A model generated the notes under the pieces. That model did no database searches, was not told where the DNA came from, and was given only the letters and a program-made list of their open reading frames with translations. A stretch of 64,000 nt of DNA, from NCBI GenBank assembly GCA_003415625.1, contig PYIU01000006.1:2790001-2854000 (forward strand). Direction: 5' to 3'. How positions within the stretch are numbered: the first letter of the stretch is position 1; each line of letters begins with the position of its first letter. Both the position numbers and the translations under genes were made by a program. Shown piece after piece: positions 14,976 to 29,724 of this stretch. The DNA comes from Aquanectria penicillioides. Taxonomy: Eukaryota > Ascomycota > Sordariomycetes > Hypocreales > Nectriaceae.

Positions 14976-15816
14976 AATTAAGAATTAATATTAGCTATAA
15001 TAGCTATTAATATTTACTGCAATAGCATTATATAATGCCTAAAATTTCTTTTAGACTTAATTTTCTTTTTTCTTATTCTTTTTTTTATACTTAATTTACT
15101 AATAGATTATAGTATACATTAAATACCCTTAAATCGCACCTTAATTTACTCTAAAAGTCCATTTTATTATAATTTAATACTATAAATAGCTATATATAAA
15201 GCCAATTTTAGGCAGTTTATATTAATCTAGCTATAATGCACTCCTTTTTGCTTAATATTACTAATATCCTATTCCTTAATAGAGTATTTATTGCCTTACT
15301 TCCTTAAGCCTATTAGGTCTTTATTATAATTTATATTGTATTTATAGGTAGATTTAATCTTTTTGCAGATATCGCTTAAGTGCAAGATAAGACCCTTAGC
15401 CTAGCTTAAGCCTTAACCTCTAACTATAAGAGTATTTATTAGGCGCTTGCCCTTATAGCCAGTTATATATAGTAGGGACTTAGCTTTACTAAAGGGATTA
15501 AGGTTAGGGTTAAGGTTGCTATAAGGCTTATAGTTAAAGCTAGGCTTAAGGTTAAGGTTAAGGTTAATATAAGGTCCTATTGCCTTTAGCTAATAGCCTT
15601 AAGTTAGTTAGGGACCTTAAGCTTACTATTTATAGCCTTTTATAGCTAGCTATAAATATAGGCAGTATATATAGATAAAAAGGGGAAGTTAAGTTATAGA
15701 GTTATAATTTTAAATAGGGTTTAGCTTAAAATAATAATATTCTGTTTTATATATAATAAAAAGTGGGGCTATTGCAGTAAATATTAATAGCTATTACAGC
15801 TAATATTAATTTTCTT
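14976..15816. mobile_element. Non-autonomous DNA transposon (841 bp) with about 45-bp TIRs
   Basis: The left end (about 14983-15022) and right end (about 15771-15812) are inverted repeats of about 40-45 bp, both containing ATTAATATTAGCT, GTAATAGCT or ATAATAGCT, and ATTTACTGCAAT. TA dinucleotides flank the insertion (14974-14975 and 15817-15818), and the empty site in other C copies has a single TA. This fits a Tc1/mariner/pogo-type MITE. The interior keeps more C and G than its host and carries telomere-like motifs at 15486-15570. No transposase frame is visible. Confidence 0.7.
15486..15570 (+). repeat. Degenerate telomere-like TTAGGG/TTAAGG motifs
   Basis: Two short clusters lie inside the MITE: TTAAGGTTAGGGTTAAGG near 15487-15510, and four TTAAGG-type units near 15543-15568. 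TTAAGG differs from the fungal telomere unit TTAGGG by one G-to-A transition. The clusters are too short and internal to be a chromosome end. Confidence 0.5.
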
Positions 15817-18021
15817 TAGGTTTTTAGCTATTATTATTATTTACTAAAGTATTATTAACTTTATTACTTTATTAATAATATTAAAAAGAGAAATAGATCT
15901 TTATTTAAATACTATATATTTTTAAGCTATTATTTTATTTAATTTAAAAATAATAATAGTAATTATATAATAAAAGCAATATAAAAAATACCTAAATATA
16001 ATATTTATATTAATAATAATAATAAGGGCTTTTAAAAAGAGCTTATTATATACTTTAAAAAAGCTAATAGAGAATCTATTATTATTAAAAGCTTTTTATA
16101 ATTAAATTTTAAAAAGTAAATATATTAATTTATAAAGTTTAATATAGTTTTATATTAAGTTTTTAGCATTTTATAGTATTTAATTTACATTTAATAATTA
16201 TATTATAAAGTTTATTATAATAAATTTAATATTTTAATTATTTACTTAAAGTTTAAAGAAAAAGTATTTAGCTAATATAATTACCTTTTTAATATAACTT
16301 ATAGCTAAAGAATTTTATTTAAGGCAATTAAAGGAAAAGAGATATAATAAAATTAAAGTAATATTGCTTTAAAATTATATTTATCTCTTTAAGTTTTAAA
16401 GTTTCTTTTAGCTATTAATACTTTTTTCTATTTTTATATTAAATAAAGTATTATATTAAGCTATATATTTAGCCTTAATTATATAAATCCTTTACCTATT
16501 ATTTATTTTTTATAGTTTTAGCTAATTAGCTAATATACTATTATATTATATATATTTTTATATATATTTAAATTAATAAATAGCCTTTATAATAAGCTAG
16601 TTTTATTAATTATTATAATTAGGCTTAAGCTCCCTTTATATTAAGATAGTATATTAAGCAATTTAATATAGTTCTTAAATTAGCTATTTAATTGCCTATT
16701 TTAACTATTATATAAAGGTTATTTTGCCTAAAGTTTAATAAAGAGTAATTTATACTTTAAATTTAGCCTTTTTAAGGTTTATTATATATTAGTTAAATAC
16801 TATAGGCTAAAGATTTAATAAAAAAAGAGGCAATATATTTATAAAGGACTTAATATATATTTACTATAAAATATAGTTAAAGCTATTTAAGTTATAATTA
16901 AAGCTTAAATATATAATATAGCTATTCTTTAAGGCCTAAGCTAAACTAAAGGTATTATTTTTAATATTATTAGCTTTTTAAATTACTATTTTATAGAGAA
17001 TTATTAAAGCTATATTTAATTATTATATCTTTATTAAAAAGGTTAGGCTATATAAAGTAGTTTTATTATAGCAGTTTTATATTAAATAGTATAGATTAAA
17101 GTCTTTAATTATAATTATTTTAAAGGCTAAAGTAAAACTAGCTAAAGTATATATTACCTTTAAGTCTTTTTTATTTTTTAATAGATTATATATTATAATT
17201 ATTTTTATATAATAGTATTTAAAATTAATATTAGTTTAGTTTTCTTTTATTTAATAGATTTAAATTTTTAATTTATATTATTTATATATATAAAGAGCTA
17301 TATAGCTTAAATAGTAAATTATAATATAGTTTAATCTTTTAGGGTTTATTAAACTATTAATTTTTTAATTTTTAATTAATTTTAAAAGTATAATTATATT
17401 ATATTTATTATAAATATATAGTATTTAATAAATTAATTTAAGTCAATAATATATATTTTAAAATAGAATTTATATTAATTAAATATAAATAAAGGAATTA
17501 ATTTAATAAATAATAATAATAAAGTATAAGTATTAAAAAAAGAAAAAGCATTAAATAAAGTGCAATATTATTTATTTATAAAATTTAAAAATTAACTAAC
17601 TTTTTTAATAAAAAAAGAAGCTATAAAAAAAGGGTTCTTAAAAAAGCCTTTTTATTATATATAAAGAATATTTTATTATATTAAAGTATATTCTTTATAT
17701 TTTATTAATTATTTATAGTATTTTTCTTTTATATAGATTTAAGACTATTTTACTATAAAATAAATATACCTTTAAGTTAAATAATCTTTATAGTATAAAG
17801 TATAATAATAAAGGTTTTTCTTTTAATAAAGCAATTATTATATATTAAGCTACTATATTAGCTATAAATTAAAGTTAATTAATAGTTTTTTATAATATAG
17901 CTATATTTATAATATTAAAAGTATTAAATAGATTTTAATTTTTTATTAAAAAGTTTATAATTATAAAGTTTAATATTTAAAAATAGCTTATTATTATATA
18001 AACTATTAGCTTTTTTAATTA

Positions 18022-18605
18022 ATTATTTATTTATTTATTAATACTTTATAAATCTATAAAGTAAATAATGCTTTTATACTATATAAATAAAAAAAAACTA
18101 TATTAATAGAATAAAAACCTTTATTTAATACAATATTAGGCCTAATATAAGTCCTCTATAAAAAAGCATTAAATTAAAAGTTAATTTAATACTATTATTA
18201 AAATATTCTATCTATTTAATTATAAGGTTAATAAGTAAAGTAAAAGTAAAGCCTATAATAGGCCTAAATTATCTATACTATAAGCCTATTATAAGAAGTA
18301 AGGCGCTAACCTAGCGCCAGCTAGTAGCCAGCTGGCTACTAGCTATTTAAGTATTGCTATTATTATTTCTTAATCTTTATAGGTATGCCTATTTCCTTTC
18401 CTTTTCTTCTTTCTTTATATACCTCTATAAAAGCTTTCTATTGCTTTTAAGTATATACTTTATTAATGCACTATTTGTATAAAATACCTAACTTATATAA
18501 GCGCTAATTGCTATTTCTATTGCTATTTTATGCTAATTGTATATAGCTAAGGACAATAACTATAATAACAATAATAACTATAACTATAACTATAATCACA
18601 ACTAC
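18022..18605. repeat. U arm fragment, left part of a split copy
   Basis: It starts with TTATTTATTTATTAATAC and follows the U arm to its AAC/AAT tract. It ends at the left LTR of the 18.6-30.9 kb retrotransposon and continues at 30891 on the far side. The stretch 18300-18350 keeps GC-rich, weakly mutated sequence including GCGCCAGCTAGTAGCCAGC. Confidence 0.7.
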
Positions 18606-18826
18606 TATTAAACTGAACTAGTTGTATAATTGTATATATTTTTGTTTTCTTATCCCTTTTAGCCTTACTTTATTGCTTAGGCTCTAAAAGAGAGGTTAGG
18701 TTGCGCTAGACTTAATAGAGCTATATTGTATTTATATAACCTTTATTTAATTATTTTAAGCTTTATTTTTATAATCTAAAGTGTATTTTAGTGTTTTTCT
18801 ATATATAGAATACCTTAAGTTTAATA
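18606..18826 (-). repeat. LTR (3' LTR of the minus-strand element), 221 bp
   Basis: It aligns along its whole length with 30665-30885 and with the 229-bp LTRs at 52276-52504 and 58833-59061. The ends are TATTAAAC...TTTAATA, mutated from TGTTGAAC...TTTAACA. It keeps far more CpG and CpA than the interior. Confidence 0.9.
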
Positions 18827-21800
18827 TACCCCCTTAAATTTACTAAAGGCAGGTTTAATATATTTTTTATTTACTATTTATTTATTGATTTTATACTTTA
18901 TTTATAGCTTTCTATCTTTATTTTATACTTCTATTTTATTTTTATATTTATTGCATTTTTATTAATATTATTTGCTTAATATTTATTATTATATATAGGC
19001 ATTTTTAATTACTTTATAAATACTATTTATTTAATAGATAGAAATAATAAAATAGTTATAAATTATAATAGAAAGCGTTCTTTAAATTACTTTACTTTAA
19101 TTTTACTTTTTATTTCTATAAAAGGATTCTTATCTATAAATAAAGTAATTTATTCCTTTATTTTAAACTTCTTTTTTTTCTTCTTTTCTTAGCTTTAATA
19201 TAATTTTATATATATATCTTTATAGTATTTTTAGTCTTTAATTTATATATACTAACTATAATTATTTTAGTAAATATATATATATACTATATTATAAATT
19301 AATTTTATAGTTTAAAATTAAATTTTATAATTTAAAATTAAATTTTATAATTTATTTTTAGGTTTTATAGCTCTTTTCTTATTAATTACTTATAATAGTA
19401 ATAATTCATTTAATAAGCTATCCCCCCTTTATTAACTCTCTATTGCCTTTACTATAAGGTATTTTATAGCTTAAAACTAAATTATATATTACTAACTTTA
19501 TTTTAGCAATATAAATTAATAGTAGGGTTATATATAGGCCTAAGCTATTTATGCAGTTTAGGCAAAAGAACTTTCTATTATAGCTAAATATATTACTAAA
19601 CTATAAGTATTTTTAAATTGATTTTTAAGCTTTATTTAATAGTTTTATTTTATATAATGCCTTTTAGTAATAGCTAGTGCCTTACCTTATTTATTTATTA
19701 TTAGCCCTTATAGGCTAAAGTAATAGTAAGTGCTAAAAGCATTTTAATAGCCTTAAGCCGCACTATAAGCACTATAACTCTAATAGTAGCTACTACCCTA
19801 TATAAGTGTATTTATTTTATTATTTTGCACTTTATTTTGCTATTTTATAGTTTATTTTGCTAATTTAAGTTATAAAATAGCCTTTTTATTGCCCTTTTTA
19901 TAGCATTATTTTTCTTAAATTATATTTAAGGCAATAATATTAAAAAGAAAGTAAGAGTTTAATTTAGCACTTTATTTTTATATTTTAAACTATAAAATTA
20001 ATTTTTATATTATAGAAAAAGAATAAGTAATGCATTACTATTAAAGTTATATTAAGTAAGTGCATTATAGGCACCTTTTTATCTATTAAAAATCTTTATC
20101 TTTAATAAATAAAATAATTAAAATTATTTTAAAGTTTATTTTACTATTTTATAGCTTATTTTATTATTTTGCCTTTTAGCTAATAGCTATTATAATAGCA
20201 TTAAATTAATAAATTTTATTATATTAATACTTTATTTCTTTACTATTTTTATAATATTAAATATTAAAGCTATAAGCCTTTTAGTATTTCCTTAATTATA
20301 TATTTTTATAAATCTTAACTTTATTTTATTTAAATGCATTTTATTAAATCTATAAATTTAAATTAATTTTAGCTCTTAAAAAATAATTTACCTTATAGTA
20401 GTTTTATTAAACTATTAGCTATTAATTTTATACTTTATTTATATAAAATAGAGATTATTCTTACTATTATAAATTGCTTTAGCTAATAATTATATATATT
20501 AATATATTTAAGCTTAATCTTTAATTTCTTAAAAGGATTTTAAATAAATTTAATTATTTATTAATTATTATAAATAAGTTTTAAAATAAGATTTTAAAGC
20601 TTAACTTTAAGTTCTATAAGTAATCTTTATTAATAAAGTCCTTCTTTTATAGCTTAAAAGAGAGTAAGCAATTTTACCTTTATAATTAATATTATAATTA
20701 TATTTTATTTATTTATATACTATTTAATTAATCTATTAAAATGTTTTATTGTATATATTTATAAACTTTTTTAATTTAATATATTATTAGCAAAAGATAT
20801 ATTACTATATACTAAAAAATTATTTTTGCCTTTAAGCTATAAAGCAAGAAAATAAATTATATAAAGATAATATAATATTTAATTTACTGCCTTTATATAT
20901 AGTTCCTTTAAATTTATTATAAATCTTATAAAATATAATATAGTAAATGCAATATTTAATTAAGTAATAATTACTATATAAAGGATTAAATTAATTATTT
21001 ATTTATATTAATTTATTATACTTTATTTAGTAATTTACTTATTTAAAAAAAGTTTTATTTTTTTTATTAAAGTTGCATTTTCTTTATTTAAAATATATAA
21101 TTTATAAATCTTTTTTAAATTTAAATTTTAAGTTACTTAAATTAATTTCTAACTTTATTCTTAAATAATTTCTATTTTAAAGAACTACTATAGCTTGCCT
21201 TTATTAATTAGTTTATATTTTAACTTTAGACCTATAATTACTTTATCTATAATTAATTTATATCTTTTAGTATATATTATTATAATATTATTTATATAAA
21301 AGAAAATAAAAACTTTACTTTTATTATAGTAGTATAATTTATAAAGAATTAATTTAAAACTAATATTTTATAATATTATTTTAAGCTTTATTTACTATAA
21401 AAGAAATGCAATTTTTAATCTATAAAATGCTTTTTTAAATAATAATACTTAGCCTTTATTTTTATTCTTTTTATATTTTAATAAAGGTCTTATAAATATA
21501 TCTATTAGCAGTTTTATATTTATAAATATATTTATTGCATTAAATTATAGCATTTTAAGATTAAACCTTATTGCAATTATAAGCAATATTTTAAATAATC
21601 TTTCTATTAATATAGCAATATATATTTCTTTAAAACTTACTTTTTGCTATTAATCTTTTTAAATAATAAATTTAGCTTTATATTTCTATAAGTATTTATA
21701 TTTATTAAACTTATATATATATATCTATATATAGTTAATAAATTATAAGTTATAAAACTTAATTTTACTCTTTAATATTTTAATTTAAAACTTTATTTAT

Positions 21801-24457
21801 TAATAACTCTTTAAGTATATTTTCTTTACTTTTAGAAATATAGCTTTAAACTTATGCCTAAAAATATTTCTATAAAAACTTAATACCTTAAGTAAGTTCT
21901 TTTAATAGAGTTTTTATTTCTTTAAGTTAAGGTCTATTTTATTCTTTTATAGCTTATATTTTAATTTATACTTTCTATACTTAATTTTAATATATATTGC
22001 CTTAATTATAATAGTATTTTTATATTTTTTAAATAATATAGCTTTTATTTCTATAAAAAGGGCTTAATTAAGCTTAATCTATTCTTTTTATAAGCTAATA
22101 TTTAGTATTAAAGGTATTAAGTATTTTCCTTTTTGCTTTATTGCTAAAGCTAAAAAGGTAAAAGCTAAACTTTTTAATAGAGTTAAAAGGGATTTAAATT
22201 ATAGTTAAGTGTATTTTTTATTTTCAATCTGCAATTTATTTATATTCTTTTCTATTTTAATTTTTAAGTTTTTAATTATATTTTAAAGGCTTATTTTAGT
22301 AATTTAAAGCTTATTTTATAATTAATTAATATTATTTACTTAATTAACTTATTTAATATTAAAAAGAGCTTTTATTTATATTTATATTTCTTTAAGAGTC
22401 TTTTTATCTATAGTTTTTTTTATTTTAGTATTGCTTATTAAAAAGAGATCTTTTTTATTAAAGATAATATCTTAAGTTATATATACTTAATAAATAATTA
22501 AATTCTAAATGCAAAAGAGATTTTAAGAATTATATTCTATAAAATAATCTATTTAAGCCTTTAGGCTTATTCTAAATATAAGTTAATTCTTCTTTAATTA
22601 AGTGTCTTTAGTTATTATAAATAATTTATAACTAATTGTCTTAAGGTAAGTAATTTATAGCTTGCAATTTTTATTTAAGCTTTAAATTAATAAAAAGAAG
22701 CTTTTATATAGTATTTTTTACTTAAGTCCCTATTTTAAAGTTTAGTTTAATAGATATATTGCTATTTTTACTATTTTTAGCTATAGTTTAGCTAATAGAT
22801 TACTCTTAATTATAAGAACTTTTATTTCCTTTTTTACTATCCCTTTAAAATATTCTTTTAATCTATTTTATTGCTATATTTAAGGGGCACTTTCTTTTAC
22901 TATTATTTCTCTTTAATCTAGCTATATATAGATTAAATTGCTTTTTTAAAGCTTATTATTTATTTCTATTACTTAAAGTTTAATTCTATATTTTATTTTT
23001 AATATTTAAATAAAGTTTTATAATATTAATAATAATTATTTTTCTTTTTAATTTTTAAAGTAATAGTTTTAATATATTCTTAATATATAGTCTATTATAA
23101 TAGTATATAAAAAAAGGTTTATTATATTAAATTAAAAATTATAAAAGTTTAAAGAAACTTACTCTTTAGAAATTAAGCTTTATATTTATAGTTTATAATA
23201 CTTTTAGCATTTTATCTTACTTAATCTATAAGCATTATATTTAACTATTATTAAGCCTTTAATCTTTATATTAATAGTATAATTAATTAAATATTCTAAA
23301 GCTTTAGGTTTTAAATAACTTAATTAGCAGTACTATTTTATAGCTTCTATTTATTATAAATATTTTAATATCTATAAGTTATAATAAAGTTTATTTATTA
23401 TAAATAAGCTTTATTTTTAAGTAATAGGCTTATAATTTAAAATATATTAATTATAGGTAATCTTTAATTTATATAAAGCTTACCTACTTTTATATTGTAA
23501 AATATTATCTTTATTTCTTTAATTCTATTAATAACTATATTAATAGAGTCTTTTTAATAAAATTAGATTTATTTTAATTTATAGGCAGTAAGTAATATGC
23601 CTTAAAATAAAGAAATAAGCTTTATTTTATAGGTTTTAAACTTTAATTTCTATATCTTTATATCTTAAAATTAAAAGGTTCTTTAATTTAATAAAGATAA
23701 CTTTACTAAATAAAGTTAATTTAAAATTCTTAAATTTCTTTTTATTATTAAAGATATATAGTATTATTCTTAAGTTAAATATAATTAAGATTTATAATAG
23801 GTATTTATTATATAAAATAAGGAAAATAGTTATAGAATTTAAAATTAAAATTTATAATATTAATTATTAGTTTAAATCTTTAGTTAATTATATAATTTAC
23901 TTTTTAAGCTTTTTATATAGTTCTTAAACTTTAATTTAATCTTTTAATTATATTTTTTATTTTTTATTTATTTACTTTTGCCTTTTTATTTACTTAAGTA
24001 TATTTTTAAAAAATATAATTTAATACTTTTAGGTATTTATATTAAAATATAATTTTCTATATAAAGTGCAATAATTATCTTCCTTTAAAGTTTATTTTTA
24101 TTTCTTTAATTTAAGTTATTTAAATTATAAGCTCTTTAAATAAAAATGCTTTTCTAAAGGTAATTTTAAGCCTTAAAATATTAATCTAAAGTTCCCTTTT
24201 TATACTAAAGCTTTATATTGCTTTCCTTTAGTTTCCTTTTTTTTTTTAATTTTATATTTAAAACTTAAAGTAAAAGTAGCTAGCATATAGGTACTTTTTT
24301 TAATAGTATCTTTATATTATACTTTAGTAATTTAAAGGAATATTTAAAAGTAACTTTTAAGGTATTATTTTAAGTTTATAAATTATATATTTAAGTATAA
24401 GGCTTTAGCAATATTCTTTATAGTTGCAATCTTTATAGACTATTTTTAATTAATAAT

Positions 24458-24716
24458 TATAGACAGATATAGCGGCCAGGTAAAGGTAGTCGCCACTATA
24501 GATATAGCGGCCGGCTATAAGCCAACCTTAGGGGCCTTATGGGCTTAGGTCTTAAGGCTATATATCCTTATAAGGGAATCCCTATACTATAAATAGGTAA
24601 TTGCATTTTATAACTACTATCTAGCTATTCCTTATAAATTTTAATTAATTTAAACCAATCTATTATATATATTGCTTGCTATAACTATCTTTATATATGC
24701 CTATATATTATTTATA
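24458..24716 (+). repeat. 5' LTR of the nested copia element, 259 bp
   Basis: It aligns over 259 bp with the 3' LTR, with mostly transition differences. It contains a duplicated GATATAGCGGCC motif (24466-24477 and 24501-24512) separated by 35 bp start to start, and retains CpG sites. The first base pair is T-A in place of TG. Confidence 0.9.
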
Positions 24717-27700
24717 GATTATAAGCTTAAAGCTTTAATTTAAAAAGAAATTATAGTTATTTAAAAGGTTTAAATTAACTAAAAGTTTATCCCTTAAAGT
24801 TAGCGCTTATAATATTAATTAATTAAAGTCTTAAGATTTAGGCAATAGCTTTAAAGCTAGCCCTAAAGCCAGTCCTTATTATTAAAGCAATTAAATGGAT
24901 TAATAATAAAGAAGATTCTATTAAAAGAGAAAATAATCTTAAGAATCTTTTATTCCTTTTTAAAAGATTAATAAAGCCTACTAAAGGGAATCTATAAAAG
25001 ACTTAATTAAATTTAAGCATTATAATGCAATAAATAATAAAAATAATATAGTAAATATAAAAGCTATAAAAGCATTTTAACTAAAAGACTAAAAATAAAT
25101 TAAAGATTAAATATAAAATATAGCCTAAAGATAAATTAAAATCTAAAGTAAAAGATAATAAAGATAAAAGCTTTAAGTATTAAAAAAGCTAACTCTTTTA
25201 TACCTTAAGGGAGCCCTTAAGAGCTTTAGATAAAATATTTAGTTTCTTAAGGAATAAAGAGATATTAATAGAGCCTACTTTAAGCAAAAAGAAGATTATA
25301 AATTTATAATTAATTAAAATTAAGAATTTTATTAATTTTAATTTTAAGATAAAGGGAGATAATATACTTAAGGGATTAAAGAACTAAACTACTTAAAAGA
25401 AATATCTCTTTTATATTATAACTACTATTAAATAATATAAAGAGATTAAGATTTTATATTTAAAAGAAATGCATTTAATTGCTATTATAAAAATAGCAAT
25501 TTTATAGAAATTAAAGCTATTATTATTTTTAATAAAGATTAATATAAAGACTATTAAGCTATTAATAAAAAGATATAATAATATAAAGTTTTAATAAAGC
25601 TTAGCTAATCTTTACTAAAAATTAAAGTTTTTAACTTTAAAGAAACTATAAAGGGTTTAAAGTTATATTAATAACTTTTACTATATTGTAAATAGCATTA
25701 TTAAAGCTAATAATAAGCTCCTTAAGTACTAAAAAAAGATAAGATTTATAGATAGTATTAAAAAGATCTTTTTTAAGTAAAATGCACTTTAATGTAACTA
25801 TAAGTAAAAGGGGAAATATTAATCTATTTATAAAATATAGAAAGACTTTATTAATAAAGCTAAAAGTCTATAAACTTTTTAAAAAAAGAGTAAAGACTTT
25901 AGCAATAAAAAAGGCATATAGATAAATGCTTAATTAAATAAAAAGAATAACTATAGAAAAGATTTTAAAAGCAATAAATGCTTTAACTATAATTAAAAAG
26001 GTTATATTATAAAGAATTACTTATTTCTATAAAAGGAAAGTAAAAGCAGTAAAAATAAAAGGTTAAAGAAAAAAAATAATAGTAATAAAACTATTAAAAA
26101 GACTAAAAAGATTGCTTTATATATAGAATTAAGTAAGTAAAGTACTAAAAATATAAAGAAAGCTAAAAATAACTTTAATAATAATAATAATGCTATTTTT
26201 ATATACTATAAAGGCTTAAAGGTAAGGAAGTTTTTTAATAATGCTTTTATAAGGTTATTAATAAAAAAGGCAGCTATAGTAATAATTTTTAGTCTATTAA
26301 AATGGCAATTATATAGTCCCCTTAATATTAATAATAATACTATACTAAAGGCTAAAGAAAATAGTAACTTTATTATTATCTTAATATCTATAGAATTAGG
26401 CCTTATTAATTAAAAAGACTATTAGCTTTAAGACTTAAGAGCTAATATATATACTATTAATAACTTTAAATAGTTTAAAGAAAATAAATAGTATAAACTT
26501 AATAAAATAATGCTAATTCTTATAGATAAAGGCACTATATATTCTATAGCTATAAAAATAGTAATAGTTATATTATTTATAAAGAGAGAGAGAATAAAGA
26601 CTATAATACTTAAAGATGCAATCTTTATTAAAGATTTCTTATTAAATATAATCTTTAGTAAAAAAGTCTATCTTTTTAGTAGTTATATAATTAAAAATAA
26701 GATCTTTAATAATAATAGTAAAATCTTTATAACCTTTAATATCCCTAACTAAAAGTTTTTACTTAAAGCAATAAAAGGCATAATAAGCTATTACTTTACT
26801 TTTAAAATAATACTAATATAAATAGAATAGTTTAAAGTAAAGATATAGCATTAAAGACTTATTTATATAGATTATAAAGCCCTTAACTATACCTTTAAGG
26901 TTATAAAAGGTAGGCTTAATAATTATAAGCTACTTAATATACCCTATAAAGACTGCAAGCTTACTAAAAGCATAAGGTTCTTACTAAAAATACTATAAAA
27001 GAAAGTAAATTATATATTTAACCTTTTTTATATAGACCTTATAGAGCTAAGTCTATATATATATAATAGAAAGAGGTATTTTAAGCTTATAATTAATAAT
27101 AAAAGCTATTACTTTTATAGCAATTTACTTAAAAAGAAAAGTAATATTACTATTTTAATAGAAAAAGATCTTTTAGTATTTAGAACTATTATAGCTTATA
27201 GTCTACCTTAAAAGATATAGTTTAATAGTAGCTATAAATTTATTAATAGAAAGGTTAATAAACTCCTTTTAAAGATAGAGATTTCTATAATTATTATATT
27301 GCTATATAGCTATAAATAAAATAGCTTTATTAAATAGGCAAATTATATAATCTAAAAAAAAGCAAAAAATATAATAATAGCAATAAATATCCCTTTTAGA
27401 CTATAAAAAGAGATTATCCTTATAATTATATATATTGCTAATATTATAGTAATAAAATTACTAAACTAAAAGACCCTTTATAAGGTTTACTTTATAGATT
27501 TAATCTTAAAAAAGGCATATATATTAAGCATTAAGTATTTATAGATTTTAGGGTTAAAGGCATTTATTTATATTAAATAGAAAAAGTGCAATAGATCTAA
27601 AAAGATACTACCTTATAATTAAAAAGAAATCCTTATAGGATTTTAAGGAACTAAAGTATATAGAATTTAAAACCCTAAAATAAAGAAAGTTATTATAATA

Positions 27701-29724
27701 ATATATATAGTATTCTATAAGCCTATTTTATTGCTTATAGCAAAAGGTAAAGAGATTATTTAATTATAGCTAAAAGAAGCATTTAATAACTTTAAGAGAT
27801 ACCTTATAATATTAATAATAGCTATAAAGAAGTAGATTTTAGCTACTTGCATTAATGCCAATCTAGCTATAGTCTATAATGCCCTTAATTGGCTAGATAT
27901 TAACCTTTAAAGGAAGGCATTCTTTAAGAAGATTTATACTTTTATTAATAAAGGCATACTTAAATTTATTTTAAAAAGGGAATTACTAAAAGGCAAAAGA
28001 CTACTTATAGTAAAGTAAGTAAATTAATATAAAAGAAATAAAAATAATATAATAATTATATATAAAGCTTAATTTATAGTATATAGCTTTATATAAAAAA
28101 AAGGCATTAATTACTAAAAGACCTTTTTTTTAATTATAAAAACTAACTTTTAAAAAATACTATTTACTTATATTATATAAATTAAAAAAAGCTATTATAA
28201 AATAATATAATTATAGTATATTTAAATAAAAAGCTAAAAGAAGATATTTATATTATAACTTTCTCTTTATTTAATAAATTCTTTAAGGATCTAAAGTATA
28301 AATATTTAATTAAAAAAGTAGGCTATAAATAAGGCATTAAGTATATTATATAGTTGCTTATAGCCCTATATAGCCTTAAGTAAAGTGCCTAATAGTAATA
28401 AAAGAAACTAAAGAAAATATTTAATAAATTAAGCCTTAAAAGGCTATAAAGCAATACTATAGTCTATATAAATTAAATAAAAAAGATTATTATAGCTATA
28501 TATATAAATAATATACTTATAGTTATTAATAATAATAAAAATATAAATACCTTTATTAATAAACTTATATAAAAAGTAAAGATAAAGTTACTTAAATTTC
28601 TTAAGCTTTTTTTAAGTATAGCTATTATAGTAAAAAAAGATAGATTGCTTATATTATTATAAAAAGACTATATAATAAGCATTCTTAAGTAATTTAAATA
28701 CTTTAACTATAAAGCTATAAATATATTAATAGAAATAGAAACTTATTATTTAATTAAAGCAATTAATATCCTTAATATAAAGGCTATTAATAAAGAATAT
28801 ATATTAATAGTAAGAAAAGTTAACTATCTTTTATAATAAAGCTGGCCTAATTTAGCCTTTATATATAGTCTTTAGGCATACTTTTTAAATAGCTTAAATA
28901 AGCAATAACTTAAGGCTGCAAGAAGAATGCTATAATACATTAAAGGGAGCCTTAATTACTCTATTTATTATTACTGCCTTAAGGAAGAGTTATATAGCAA
29001 TCCATTTAATCTCTATAGCTATTATAACTTTAATTATACTAGCTACTTAAAAATAGTATAATTAATTAAAAGATATATATTTTTTATAAATAAGGGCCTA
29101 ATTATATAGTTTAATAAGCATTAAAAGACTATAATAAAGTCCTTAATAAAAGCTAAATACTATATATTAGTAAAAGCAGTATTATAAATTATATAAATAA
29201 AGAGCTTTATAAAGAAATTTAATAGCCTATTAACTGCCTTAATAGTAATTTTTATAGATAATTAAAGTGCTATAAAGCTAATATATAACCCTAAATTTTA
29301 TATCTATATAAAGTATATTTAAGTATAGTATTACTTTATAAAAAAGGCTATTAAAAATAATATAATTAAACTATAATATATTCCTTTTACTAAAAATATT
29401 ATTAATATATTTATAAAGCTATTAATAGGCCTATTATATTGCTTTTTTATTAATGCCTTAAGATTAAGGCTAAAATTAAAGAAAGTGCTATATTAAAAAC
29501 ACTAAAGTAAATATAAATAGTACTTATAAAAGCTTATAGTAATGCCTTTAGCTATAGTAAAAAAGCCTATTTCTAGCAGTAAGGAAGTTTTATTTAAGTA
29601 AATAATTGCCTTAATAATAAAAAAAGAATAACTTTATAATTATATAAAAATATATATATAAAAAAGATTAAAATAGCCTTATAATAGCACCTAAAGATAA
29701 GCTTTTAGTTAGGCTTAAAGGGAG

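Larger units (their letters stand above)
14673..18021 (+). repeat. C repeat, partial copy interrupted by a TIR element
   Basis: The sequence resumes the C repeat at the position equivalent to about 11010 and runs to the position equivalent to about 13520, so both ends are missing. The copy is more AT-rich than copies 1 and 2. The 841-bp element at 14976-15816 splits it. The uninterrupted site can be read at about 11302 and 33665. No intact gene is present. Confidence 0.6.

Noticed and set aside
15486..15570. Chromosome end or interstitial telomere array
   Set aside because: Only a few degenerate units inside a transposon. Unique and repeat DNA continues on both sides.
26510..26752. 80-codon plus-strand open frame
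   Set aside because: It lies inside the degraded nested copia element, in its protease/integrase region. It is a leftover open stretch of a dead polyprotein.
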